Positions 1-7,700 of a stretch of 9,607 nucleotides of DNA are shown here, one piece after another (position 1 is the stretch's first letter; every line of letters starts with the position of its first letter). A program made the translations under genes and the position numbers. Source of the stretch: Brevundimonas sp. (GTDB taxonomy: Bacteria; Pseudomonadota; Alphaproteobacteria; Caulobacterales; Caulobacteraceae); assembly GCA_022712235.1 (NCBI GenBank), contig JALAGW010000219.1:1-9607 (forward strand). Direction: 5' to 3'. Under the pieces are notes generated by a model. That model worked only from the letters and a program-made list of their open reading frames with translations. It was not told the origin of the DNA and ran no database searches.

Positions 1-1019
1 ACCCGAACCGGATGCGCTGGGACCCGCTGACCATGCCGGACCAGCCGACCGACTGGGTCGAGGGTCTGACCACCTATGGCGGCAATGGCGATGCGGACTC
101 GGGCGCGGGCGTGGGGATCCACCTCTATGTCGCTAACCGTTCGATGGTCGATCGGGTCTTCTATTCCGCCGATGGCGAGCTGCTGATCGTGCCGCAGCAG
201 GGGAGCCACCGCTTCGTCACCGAGATGGGGGTGATCGAGGCCGCCCCCGGTCATGTCGTCGTCATCCCGCGCGGCGTCCGTTTCCGCGTCGAGGTGGACG
301 GCGAGGTCAGGGGCTATGTCTGCGAGAACTACGGCGCGCCCTTCCGCCTGCCGGACCTCGGCCCCATCGGCTCCAATGGCCTGGCCAATCCGCGCGACTT
401 CGAGACGCCTGTCGCCTGGTTCGAGGATGTCGATCGCCCGACCCAGTGCGTCCAGAAATACGGCGGGCTTCTGTGGGCCACCACCTTCGACCACAGCCCG
501 CTGGACGTGGTCGGCTGGCACGGCAACTACTCCCCCTATCGCTATGACACGGCGCGGTTCAACACCATCGGCACGGTCAGCTTCGACCACCCGGACCCGT
601 CGATCTTCACCGTCCTGACCTCGCCCAGCGACACGCCCGGCACGGCCAACTGCGACTTCGTCATCTTCCCGCCGCGCTGGATGGTGGCCGAGGACACCTT
701 CCGCCCGCCGTGGTTCCACAGGAACGTCATGAGTGAGTTCATGGGGCTGATCTTCGGCGAATACGACGCCAAGGCAGGCGGCTTCGCCCCCGGCGGCGCA
801 TCCCTGCACAACCGCATGAGCGGTCACGGCCCGGATCAGGCCAGCTGGAACGGCGCGACCCAGGCCGAGCTCAAGCCGATGAAGATCGAGAACACCCTGG
901 CCTTCATGTTCGAGACGCGGATGCCAATCCGCACCACGGCCTGGGCCGAGAAAACGCCGCTGATGCAGCTCGACTACGACGACTGCTGGACCGGTTTCGA
1001 GAAGGGAAAGGTCGGATGA
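1..1019 (+). CDS. hmgA: Homogentisate 1,2-dioxygenase, 5'-partial
   Basis: This cytosolic non-haem Fe(II) enzyme opens the ring of homogentisate to maleylacetoacetate in tyrosine/phenylalanine breakdown. The reading frame is open to the left edge (three codons, P-N-R, precede the Met at base 12), so the true start lies outside. By motif alignment with the human enzyme the Met at base 12 falls near human residue 100, so roughly 95-100 N-terminal residues are missing. Counting from that Met, family signatures are visible: IVPQQG, VIPRGV, YVCENYG, LPDLGPIGSNGLANPRDF and FVIFPPRW. The Fe ligands are His236 and Glu242 (in HRNVMSE) and His272 (in HGPD), spaced as in the human enzyme (His335, Glu341, His371). 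The active-site His193 is in DHPDPSI. The catalytic half is intact with no frameshift. The TGA stop overlaps the start of the next gene in ATGA, so the two are probably cotranscribed. Confidence 0.97.
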   Translation, partial: PNRMRWDPLTMPDQPTDWVEGLTTYGGNGDADSGAGVGIHLYVANRSMVDRVFYSADGELLIVPQQGSHRFVTEMGVIEAAPGHVVVIPRGVRFRVEVDGEVRGYVCENYGAPFRLPDLGPIGSNGLANPRDFETPVAWFEDVDRPTQCVQKYGGLLWATTFDHSPLDVVGWHGNYSPYRYDTARFNTIGTVSFDHPDPSIFTVLTSPSDTPGTANCDFVIFPPRWMVAEDTFRPPWFHRNVMSEFMGLIFGEYDAKAGGFAPGGASLHNRMSGHGPDQASWNGATQAELKPMKIENTLAFMFETRMPIRTTAWAEKTPLMQLDYDDCWTGFEKGKVG

Positions 1020-1396
1020 AGCTGAAAGCTGTTTTCGTCACGGCGGGGCTCGGCGCCCTGTTGTTGGCCGGGGCCTGTGCGCCGACAGAGACCCCTGGCG
1101 GTTCGGGCGCCGATACGCCGACCCAGAGCGCCGACGCCTCGGCCTGCGCCGCGCGCGGGGGCCAGATGCAGCAGGTCGGACGGATGCAGTCCTGGCGATG
1201 CGTCGTCAAATACGCCGACGCGGGCAAGCGCTGCACCGACGCCTCGCAATGCCAGGGCCAGTGCGAGATCCCCGGCAATAGCGGCGTCGCGCCGGGCGCC
1301 GCTGTGGTCGGCCAGTGTCAGGCCGACAGCAACCGTTTCGGCTGCCGCACCACGATCAAGGACGGCAAGGCCGAGGCCACACTTTGCATCGACTGA
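1016..1396 (+). CDS. Small cysteine-rich lipoprotein, function unknown
   Basis: This 126-residue protein has a lipoprotein signal peptide: two Lys in the first four residues, a hydrophobic stretch (about 5-17) and an acceptable but not ideal lipobox A18-G19-A20-C21. A flexible Gly/Thr/Ser/Pro-rich linker follows (about 24-42), then a compact domain with eight cysteines at 44, 62, 73, 79, 83, 101, 110 and 124. Visible motifs are CTDASQCQGQC, GQC-x8-C and a C-terminal LCID. An even number of cysteines in an exported domain suggests up to four disulfides (inference). The start codon overlaps the hmgA stop (ATGA), and AAAGG lies five bases before the ATG, so translation is probably coupled to hmgA. 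I do not recognise a named family, and the link to homogentisate catabolism is positional only. It is the last gene before a terminator. Confidence 0.85.
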   Translation: MKLKAVFVTAGLGALLLAGACAPTETPGGSGADTPTQSADASACAARGGQMQQVGRMQSWRCVVKYADAGKRCTDASQCQGQCEIPGNSGVAPGAAVVGQCQADSNRFGCRTTIKDGKAEATLCID

Positions 1397-1417
1397 GATT
1401 GTCTGGGTTTTACGCGT

Positions 1418-1456
1418 GCAATAGCCCCCGTCGCGGTCGCGGCGGGGGCTTTGCCT
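1418..1456 (+). terminator. Strong hairpin terminator after hmgA-lipoprotein unit
   Basis: The sequence AGCCCCCG (1423-1430) pairs with CGGGGGCT (1443-1450). The stem extends inward over 1431-1434 with 1439-1442, leaving a four-base GGTC loop, and outward as GCAA (1418-1421) with TTGC (1451-1454) around one bulged T. The + strand reads CTTTGCCTTG after the main stem, a weak T-tract. It sits 21 bp past the lipoprotein stop and 15 bp past the end of the convergent - strand gene, so it may also stop transcripts from the right, although that side has almost no T-run. Confidence 0.8.
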
Positions 1457-1469
1457 TGTGTGCCGGCCT

Positions 1470-1745
1470 TTAGTTGGCAGGCGCCGGCGCCGGCGGGGTG
1501 GTGCTCGGCGAGGTGTTGGGCGTGTTTTGCGTGGTCATGCCGCCGTCGGCGTTGCCGGCCTGCTGTTCGATGCGGTCGGCTTCGGCGTTCAGCGCCTGTT
1601 CCTGGGCTTCGTTCGGGGTGGCGGCCGCTTGAGCTTCCAGGGCGTCGGCCTGTTGTTCCGCAGCCTTGTCGGCGGCGCTTTCGCCGCAAGCGGCCAGACC
1701 GGCGACAGCGATCAGGGAAGCAGCGGCGAGAACGAATTTACGCAT
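1470..1745 (-). CDS. Tiny Ala/Gln/Glu-rich lipoprotein, function unknown
   Basis: This 91-residue protein has a textbook lipoprotein signal: MRK, a hydrophobic core (4-16) and lipobox L17-A18-A19-C20. The mature part (about 21-67) is rich in Ala, Gln and Glu and is probably helical, possibly a short coiled coil. The tail from about 68 on is low-complexity Thr/Pro/Asn/Ala. No enzyme motif or further cysteine is present. The protein ends in Asn, not the Lys that Lpp-type proteins use for peptidoglycan linkage. AGGAG at 1753-1757 lies seven bases before the ATG. The gene is 68 bp downstream of glk on the same strand, but an EcfG-like promoter in that gap suggests independent expression. Its role is unknown; a small envelope stress lipoprotein is plausible. 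Confidence 0.85.
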   Translation of the reverse strand: MRKFVLAAASLIAVAGLAACGESAADKAAEQQADALEAQAAATPNEAQEQALNAEADRIEQQAGNADGGMTTQNTPNTSPSTTPPAPAPAN

Positions 1746-1770
1746 GGTGTTTCTCCTTGTGGACTGGAGG

Positions 1771-1795
1771 AACGCTGCATCTCACATTCGGTTCA
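1771..1795 (-). promoter_or_regulatory. Candidate EcfG (general stress sigma factor) promoter
   Basis: Read on the - strand, TGAAC (1795-1791) is followed by exactly 16 bases and then CGTT (1774-1771). The alphaproteobacterial EcfG/SigT consensus is GGAAC, 16-17 bases, CGTT, so eight of nine positions match at an allowed spacing. Transcription would begin near 1764, giving a leader of about 20 bases that contains the AGGAG site at 1753-1757. I see no convincing housekeeping -35/-10 pair in the same gap. Identification is by consensus only. Confidence 0.5.
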
Positions 1796-1813
1796 CGCCG
1801 CCGTGATCACGTT

Positions 1814-2782
1814 TCAACCCGCCTCGTTGAAGGCCACCCGCGCAGCGCCCAGCAGGGCGGCCTGCTTGTGCAGGATCACCTTGGTCGGGATGGCCTGCAT
1901 GTATTCTTTGAACCGGCCCTTGCGCTCGAAACGGGTGCGGAAGGGGCTGGCCTTGAGGAAGGGCAGGATGCGCGGAGCGATGCCGCCGGCGATATAGACC
2001 CCGCCGCGCGCGCCGGTGGTCAGGGCGATGTCCCCGGCCACGGCGCCCAGGATGGCGCAGAAGCGGGCGAGCGTGGCGCCGCAGGGGCTGTCGGGGTTCT
2101 GCATCGCCGTCTCGGTGATTTCGGCCGGATCTTCGATGTGCGTCTCGCGTCCGTCGATCTCGGCGAGGGCGCGGTGCATGTTCAGCAGACCCGGCCCGCA
2201 GATCAGGCGCTCGATCGACACCCGGTCATAGCGGCGGCGCAAGATGCGCAGAATCTCGTCCTCGACCGGATCGCCGGGCGGGAAACAGGCGTGGCCGCCC
2301 TCGGACGGCATGGCCATCTCCTTTCCGTGAGCGTCGCGCACCAGGGCCGAGACGCCGAAGCCGGTGCCAGGGCCGAGCACGGCCACGGTCGCGTGGGGAT
2401 CGCCGTCGATCGGTCCCCCCAGAGAGGCCAGTTCGGCCTCTGGCACGATGGGCGCGCCCCAGGCCAGGGCCTCGAAGTCGTTGATCAGCTTGACGGGGTT
2501 CAGGCCCAGGGTCTGAAGCTCGCCCTCTGACACGCGCCAGGGCGAGTTGGTCAGGTCGATCTCGCCGTCCGTCACCGGTCCGGCCACGGCGATGACGCCG
2601 CCGCTCGGCTTGACGTCGCAGCCGTCGAGGAAGGCCTTGACCCCGCCGAGGAAGGTCGGGTGTTCAGACGCGGGGAAGCTCTCGTGATGCTCCAGCACCG
2701 GGCGGCCGTCGACCATGCGGGTCAGGGCGAAGCGGGCGTTGGTGCCGCCGACGTCGCCGACGAGAAGAATCTGGTCATTCAT
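1814..2782 (-). CDS. glk: Glucokinase
   Basis: This cytosolic enzyme phosphorylates glucose to glucose-6-phosphate with ATP and feeds Zwf, encoded in the same operon. The 322-residue length is normal for the bacterial (non-ROK) glucokinase family. Visible features are the phosphate-binding GDVGGTNARFAL (9-20), LINDFEALAWG with the presumed catalytic Asp102 (E. coli Asp100), GPGTGFG (137-143), EGGH (161-164, sugar binding), ICGPGLLN (194-201), the IAGGI adenosine motif and the KGRFKEY segment near the C-terminus. The ATG has GAGGA at 2790-2794, seven bases upstream. A 26-bp gap separates it from edd. It is the last gene of zwf-pgl-edd-glk, and no terminator hairpin with a T-tract is visible after it. 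Nothing is unusual or missing. Confidence 0.97.
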   Translation of the reverse strand: MNDQILLVGDVGGTNARFALTRMVDGRPVLEHHESFPASEHPTFLGGVKAFLDGCDVKPSGGVIAVAGPVTDGEIDLTNSPWRVSEGELQTLGLNPVKLINDFEALAWGAPIVPEAELASLGGPIDGDPHATVAVLGPGTGFGVSALVRDAHGKEMAMPSEGGHACFPPGDPVEDEILRILRRRYDRVSIERLICGPGLLNMHRALAEIDGRETHIEDPAEITETAMQNPDSPCGATLARFCAILGAVAGDIALTTGARGGVYIAGGIAPRILPFLKASPFRTRFERKGRFKEYMQAIPTKVILHKQAALLGAARVAFNEAG

Positions 2783-2808
2783 GTGCTTTTCCTCGTTCCG
2801 ACGGCGGC

Positions 2809-4698
2809 TTAGGCGTCCACCGTCCGGTCGACGAAGTTGGGGTTGGGCGGGGTGTCCGTGTGGCCGCCGACGCCGGCGGGCACGGCGAAGCAGACGGTCG
2901 CGCCCTGCTCGGCGGTCGTCACGACGTGGCGGAAGGCCCCGAACAGTTCGCGACCATAGCCCCAGGACGAGCCCTCGGCGTTGGCGGTCGAACGGACGGC
3001 CAGAGGGCGCGCGGTCAGGTCGGCCACGCCCACCGTGGTCAGCACCCCGGCCTCGGCGTCCAGACGGATGATGTCGCCGTCCCGGACGTGGGCCAGGGGG
3101 CCGCCGGCCAGGGCCTCGGGGCTGACGTGGATGGCGGCGGGCGTCTTGCCGCTGGCGCCTGACATGCGGCCGTCGGTGACGAAGGCGACCTTGAAGCCCT
3201 TGTCCTGCAAGACGCTGAGGGCCGGCGACAGGGAGTGCAGTTCCGGCATGCCGTTGGCCTTCGGCCCCTGGAAGCGCAGGACCAGAACCACATCGCGGTT
3301 CAGCTTGCCGTCCTTCAAGGCCTGCAGGGCGTCTTCCTGGGTTTCGAACACGGCGGCGGGGGCTTCGACGATGCGGTTCTCGGGCTTGACCGCCGAGACC
3401 TTGATCACTGCCCGACCCAGGTCGCCCTGCACCAGCCGCAAACCGCCTTCCTTGTCGAAGGGATCAGAGGCGGGGCGTAGAATGTCGCGGTCCAGGCTTT
3501 CCGACACGCCGTCGCGCCAGACCAGTTCGCCGTCGATCAGCGACGGCTCCTGGAAATAGGCCTCAATGCCCTGACCCATGACGGTCACGACGTCGGTGTG
3601 GATATTGCCCGCCTGCGCCAGCTCGCGCGCCACGAAGGCCACGCCGCCCGCCGCCTGGAAGGCGTTCACGTCGGCCGAGCCGTTGGGATAGACCCGCGCC
3701 AGCAGCGGCGTCACCGAGGACAGCTGGTCCATGTCGGTCCAGTCGATCAGCACCCCGGCCGCCCGCGCCATGGCGACCAGGTGGATGGCGTGGTTGGTCG
3801 ATCCCCCGGTGGCCAGCAGGGCGACGATCATGTTGACGATCGACTTTTCGCTGACGACGTCGGCCATGCGGCTCTCGCCTGAGCGGGCCAGTTCGACGGC
3901 GCGCTTGGCGGCGGCGGCGGTCAGGGCGTCGCGCAGACCCGTCTCCGGATGGACGAAGGCGGTCGAGGGCAGGTGAAGCCCGCCCAGCTCCATCATCATC
4001 TGGTTGGAATTGGCCGTGCCGTAGAAGGTGCAGGTGCCGGGCGAGTGGTAGCTGCCGATTTCGCTGGCCAGCAGGGTGGTGCGGTCCACCATCCCCTGCG
4101 CGTATTCGGCGCGGACGCGGGCCTTCTCGGCGTTGGGAATGCCCGAGGGCATGGGACCGGCGGGGGCGAAGACGACCGGCAGGTGCCCGAACGCCAGGGC
4201 CCCCATGAACAGACCCGGCACGATCTTGTCGCAGACGCCCAGCATCATGGCGGAGTCGAAGGCGTCGTGGGTCAGGGCCACGCCCGTCGCCATGGCGATG
4301 GCGTCGCGGCTGAACAGGCTCAGCTCCATGCCGGGGCGACCCTGGGTGACGCCGTCGCACATGGCCGGGGTTCCGCCCGCCACCTGGGCCGTGGCGCCGA
4401 CCTCGCGCACCGCCTTGCGGATCACGTCGGGGAAGCGCTCGAACGGCTGATGCGCCGACAGCATGTCGTTGTAGGCGGTGACCACGCCGATATTGGGTTT
4501 GGACCCGTCCATGGCCGTCAGCTTGTCGGCTATGGTCTGGCCGGCGAAGGCGTGGGCCCAGTTGGCGCAGCTCAGCTTGGCCCGTCCGGCGCCGCTGTCA
4601 CGGGCGGCGTCCATGCGGTGCAGATAGTCGGCGCGGGTGGCGCGGCTGCGTTCGGTGATGCGGGCGGTGACTTCCGCCACCACAGGGTTGAGAGCCAT
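2809..4698 (-). CDS. edd: Phosphogluconate dehydratase (Entner-Doudoroff)
   Basis: This cytosolic Fe-S enzyme dehydrates 6-phosphogluconate to 2-keto-3-deoxy-6-phosphogluconate, the defining step of the Entner-Doudoroff pathway. It belongs to the IlvD/Edd family; its 629 residues compare with 603 in E. coli. Seen along the protein: the N-terminal NPVVAEVTARITERSR, YNDMLSAHQPFE (76-87), MCDGVTQG (113-120), GVCDKIVPG (154-162), GTCTFYGTANSNQ (221-233), ATGGSTNH, GPKANGMPELH and TDGRMSGASGK. Cys156 and Cys223 match the cluster-ligand positions of the family, and Cys114 is also conserved. I start at the ATG at 4698 rather than the in-frame TTG at 4716. GGAGG lies seven bases before the ATG, which overlaps the pgl stop as TGATG, and the E. 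coli protein begins at the equivalent residue. Confidence 0.97.
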   Translation of the reverse strand: MALNPVVAEVTARITERSRATRADYLHRMDAARDSGAGRAKLSCANWAHAFAGQTIADKLTAMDGSKPNIGVVTAYNDMLSAHQPFERFPDVIRKAVREVGATAQVAGGTPAMCDGVTQGRPGMELSLFSRDAIAMATGVALTHDAFDSAMMLGVCDKIVPGLFMGALAFGHLPVVFAPAGPMPSGIPNAEKARVRAEYAQGMVDRTTLLASEIGSYHSPGTCTFYGTANSNQMMMELGGLHLPSTAFVHPETGLRDALTAAAAKRAVELARSGESRMADVVSEKSIVNMIVALLATGGSTNHAIHLVAMARAAGVLIDWTDMDQLSSVTPLLARVYPNGSADVNAFQAAGGVAFVARELAQAGNIHTDVVTVMGQGIEAYFQEPSLIDGELVWRDGVSESLDRDILRPASDPFDKEGGLRLVQGDLGRAVIKVSAVKPENRIVEAPAAVFETQEDALQALKDGKLNRDVVLVLRFQGPKANGMPELHSLSPALSVLQDKGFKVAFVTDGRMSGASGKTPAAIHVSPEALAGGPLAHVRDGDIIRLDAEAGVLTTVGVADLTARPLAVRSTANAEGSSWGYGRELFGAFRHVVTTAEQGATVCFAVPAGVGGHTDTPPNPNFVDRTVDA

Positions 4699-5403
4699 CA
4701 GACGGCCTCCGTCCAAAGCACTTCAAGAGGAACCTTCGCTGCGATCATGGCGGCGATGGGATGGATGCGCGGATCGCCCGCCGCCTCGCGCTCGAACACG
4801 GCGCGCTTCCTGGCTCCGGTCAGGGCCAGGACCACGCGGCGGGCGCCGACCAGATAGGGCAGGTTGATCGACAGCCGTTCCTGCGGCGGGGCCATCCCGT
4901 CCCGGCCCGGCGGCACGCCATAGACGGCGGGCTTCAGGCTCGGCGTCAGCAGGGTCTTCAGCGTCGGGCTCTCGGGGAACATCGAGCAGATATGCCCGTC
5001 CTCGCCCATGCCCAGCAGGACGGCGTCCAGACGCGCGCCTACAGCCGCCAGCGCCTTCGACGCCTCGGCGGCGGCGCGGTCCACCGTCACCGAGGGGGAA
5101 TACAGCGGCAGGAAGCGCGCGATAGCGGCCGGTCCCGTCAGCAGGGTCCGCTTCATCAGGGCCGCGTTCGAATCCGGCGAGGTCTCCGGCACATAGCGCT
5201 CGTCCACCAGGGTCGCCGTGACCTTCGACCAGTCCAGATCGGCTTGCGCCAACCGCGCATAGACGGGCGAGGGGGTCGATCCGCCCGCGCCGGCGAAGAT
5301 CGCGCGGCCTTCGGCGGCGACGCCCTCGGTCAGGGCTTCGGCCAGTCGCGCAGCGGCGGCCTCGGCCCAGGCGGCGGCGTCAGGCAAGGTCTCGATGGCG
5401 GGA

Positions 5404-5411
<8 letters not shown>
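4698..5411 (-). CDS. pgl: 6-phosphogluconolactonase
   Basis: This enzyme hydrolyses 6-phosphogluconolactone, the Zwf product, to 6-phosphogluconate, the Edd substrate. The 237-residue length is usual for the NagB-like (DevB) lactonase family. Visible motifs are the phosphate-binding GGSTPSPVY (43-51), LVDERYVP (68-75) followed by SPDSNAALM, and GMGEDGHICSMFP (134-146), the family's strongest signature. The frame stays open to 5621 upstream, but those extra 70 residues are Cys/Arg/Trp-rich, lie inside zwf and resemble nothing in the family. The ATG at 5411 is therefore the start, overlapping the zwf end by eight bases (ATG within the final GATGAATAG). No strong ribosome binding site is seen there, which fits translational coupling. 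The stop overlaps the edd start by one base. Confidence 0.95.
4706..4710 (-). promoter_or_regulatory. Ribosome binding site that sets the edd start
   Basis: On the - strand GGAGG lies inside the 3' end of pgl, seven bases before the ATG at 4698. The upstream TTG at 4716 lies before this site and has no comparable one of its own. This supports the shorter Edd and translational coupling with pgl. Confidence 0.8.
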
Positions 5412-6864
<1,453 letters not shown>

Positions 6865-6873
6865 TCGTCCCAT

Positions 6874-6880
6874 TCCTCCC
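6874..6880 (-). promoter_or_regulatory. zwf ribosome binding site
   Basis: The - strand reads GGGAGGA here, directly abutting the ATG at 6873 and ten bases (from GGAGG) before the ATG at 6864. The first spacing is too short for efficient initiation, which is the reason for choosing the inner start. Confidence 0.7.
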
Positions 6881-6882
6881 TG

Positions 6883-6899
6883 ATCCCGACATGCGGGAT
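6883..6899. promoter_or_regulatory. Short dyad upstream of zwf
   Basis: ATCCCG (6883-6888) and CGGGAT (6894-6899) form a perfect six-base inverted repeat around ACATG. It lies in the 40-bp gap between hisIE and zwf, just ahead of the zwf ribosome binding site. It could be a repressor operator for the Entner-Doudoroff operon or a small leader hairpin. There is no T-run, so it is not a convincing terminator. It does not resemble the Pseudomonas HexR consensus. I see no clear sigma-70-type promoter beside it, and a zwf promoter may lie within the end of hisIE. Confidence 0.3.
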
Positions 6900-6913
6900 A
6901 TTCACCTCAAGGC

Positions 6914-7540
6914 TCAGGTATCGGTCTTGGCCGCTTCCGCGCGCTTCGCCAAGACGACCAATACGTCCTGAAACACCATGTTACGGGCATGGAGAAGAAC
7001 CAGCAGGTGATAGATCAGATCCGCCGCCTCGCTGGCCAGTTCCGCCTCGTCGCCCGCCGCGCCCGCCAGAGCCGTCTCCACGCCCTCCTCGCCGACCTTC
7101 TGGGCCGCCCGTTTCGGCCCCTGGGCGATCAGGCGGGCGGTCCAGCTGTCGTTGGGATCGGCCTGGGCGCGGACATGGATGGTGCGCTCCAGCCTCCCGA
7201 TGCGGCCCAGCCCCGGCGCGTCCTCGTCGCCGAAGCAGCTGACGCGGTTCAGGTGGCAGGCGTTGCCGACCGGCCGCACCTTCACCACCACGGCGTCGCC
7301 GTCGCAGTCGGGCGTCACCGAGACCACGTTCAGGAAATCGCCCGAGGTCTCGCCCTTCCTCCAACGGCCCCCGCGCGAGCGCGAAAAGAAGGTGGCCTGA
7401 CCGCTGTCCAGCGTCTCGCGCAGCGCCGCCTCGTCCATATAGGCCAGGGTCAGCACCTGCAGGGTGTCGGCGTCCTGCACCACGGCGGGGATCAGGCCGC
7501 CGCCCTTGGCGAAGTCGATCTTGGTGATGTCGAGGTTCAT
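6914..7540 (-). CDS. hisIE: Bifunctional phosphoribosyl-AMP cyclohydrolase / phosphoribosyl-ATP pyrophosphatase
   Basis: This fused enzyme carries out steps 2 and 3 of histidine synthesis: the C-terminal HisE part removes pyrophosphate from PR-ATP and the N-terminal HisI part opens the ring of PR-AMP. It has 208 residues. The HisI domain (about 1-105) shows FFSRSRGGRWRKGETSGD (51-68), the Mg-binding DCDGD (78-82), and Cys79, Cys95 and Cys102 as Zn ligands (ACH, SCFGD). The HisE domain (about 115-205) shows KVGEEGVE (148-155) and EAADLIYHLL (171-180). Both halves look active. Many alphaproteobacteria carry hisI and hisE as separate genes, so the fusion is notable. It follows hisF on the same strand after a 160-bp gap occupied by a palindromic repeat, which supplies its ribosome binding site. 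zwf starts 49 bp downstream (counting from the preferred ATG at 6864). Confidence 0.96.
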   Translation of the reverse strand: MNLDITKIDFAKGGGLIPAVVQDADTLQVLTLAYMDEAALRETLDSGQATFFSRSRGGRWRKGETSGDFLNVVSVTPDCDGDAVVVKVRPVGNACHLNRVSCFGDEDAPGLGRIGRLERTIHVRAQADPNDSWTARLIAQGPKRAAQKVGEEGVETALAGAAGDEAELASEAADLIYHLLVLLHARNMVFQDVLVVLAKRAEAAKTDT

Positions 7541-7553
7541 CTTCCTTCTCCCC
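7541..7553 (-). promoter_or_regulatory. hisIE ribosome binding site inside the repeat hairpin
   Basis: The - strand reads GGGGAGAAGGAAG directly before the ATG at 7540, and GGAG (7551-7548) has the usual seven-base spacing. The same bases form the 3' arm of the nine-base hairpin CCTTCTCCC/GGGAGAAGG of the repeat (7544-7566), so the site would be hidden if that hairpin forms in the mRNA. Confidence 0.6.
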
Positions 7554-7687
7554 TCGTGGGAGAAGGTGGGCGCCGGAGGCGCTCGGATGAGGGGGCTGTG
7601 TCAGCGCGCGAGACGGCGGGAGATGAGGCAGGCAGCCCCCTCATCCGTCTCGCTCCGCGAGCCACCTTTTCCCACGAGGGGAGAAGG
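7544..7687. repeat. REP/MITE-like palindromic element between hisF and hisIE
   Basis: Two 55-base arms (7544-7598 and 7633-7687) are inverted copies, 45 of 55 positions matching, around a 34-base centre. Each arm holds a nine-base stem with a five-base loop (CCTTCTCCC with GGGAGAAGG, 7544-7566; the right copy has one weakened pair, 7665-7687). Each also holds a GGA-capped five-base hairpin (7570-7582; 7649-7661 on the other strand) and the terminal CGGATGAGGGGGCTG (7584-7598), which is perfectly inverted at 7633-7647. There is no ORF inside. Similar 'TCTCCC...GGGAGAAGGTGG...GGATGAGGG' intergenic repeats are familiar from many alphaproteobacterial and some xanthomonad genomes (general knowledge, not a search). 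It begins 13 bp after the hisF stop and ends three bases before the hisIE start. Confidence 0.85.
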
Positions 7688-7700
7688 AAACCGATGGTCG

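Noticed and set aside
1451..2530. A 359-codon open frame on the + strand
   Set aside because: It is antisense to the small lipoprotein and glk, starts in the terminator region and has low-complexity composition with no ribosome binding site.
6924..6955. Inverted repeat GTCTTGGC ... GCCAAGAC (16-base spacer) at the 3' end of hisIE
   Set aside because: It lies within coding sequence, the spacer is long, there is no T-run, and eight-base repeats at this spacing are expected by chance several times in 10 kb.
7599..7632. Centre of the palindromic element as a possible small gene or attachment site
   Set aside because: It is too short, has no start with a ribosome binding site, and no target-site duplication could be defined around the element.
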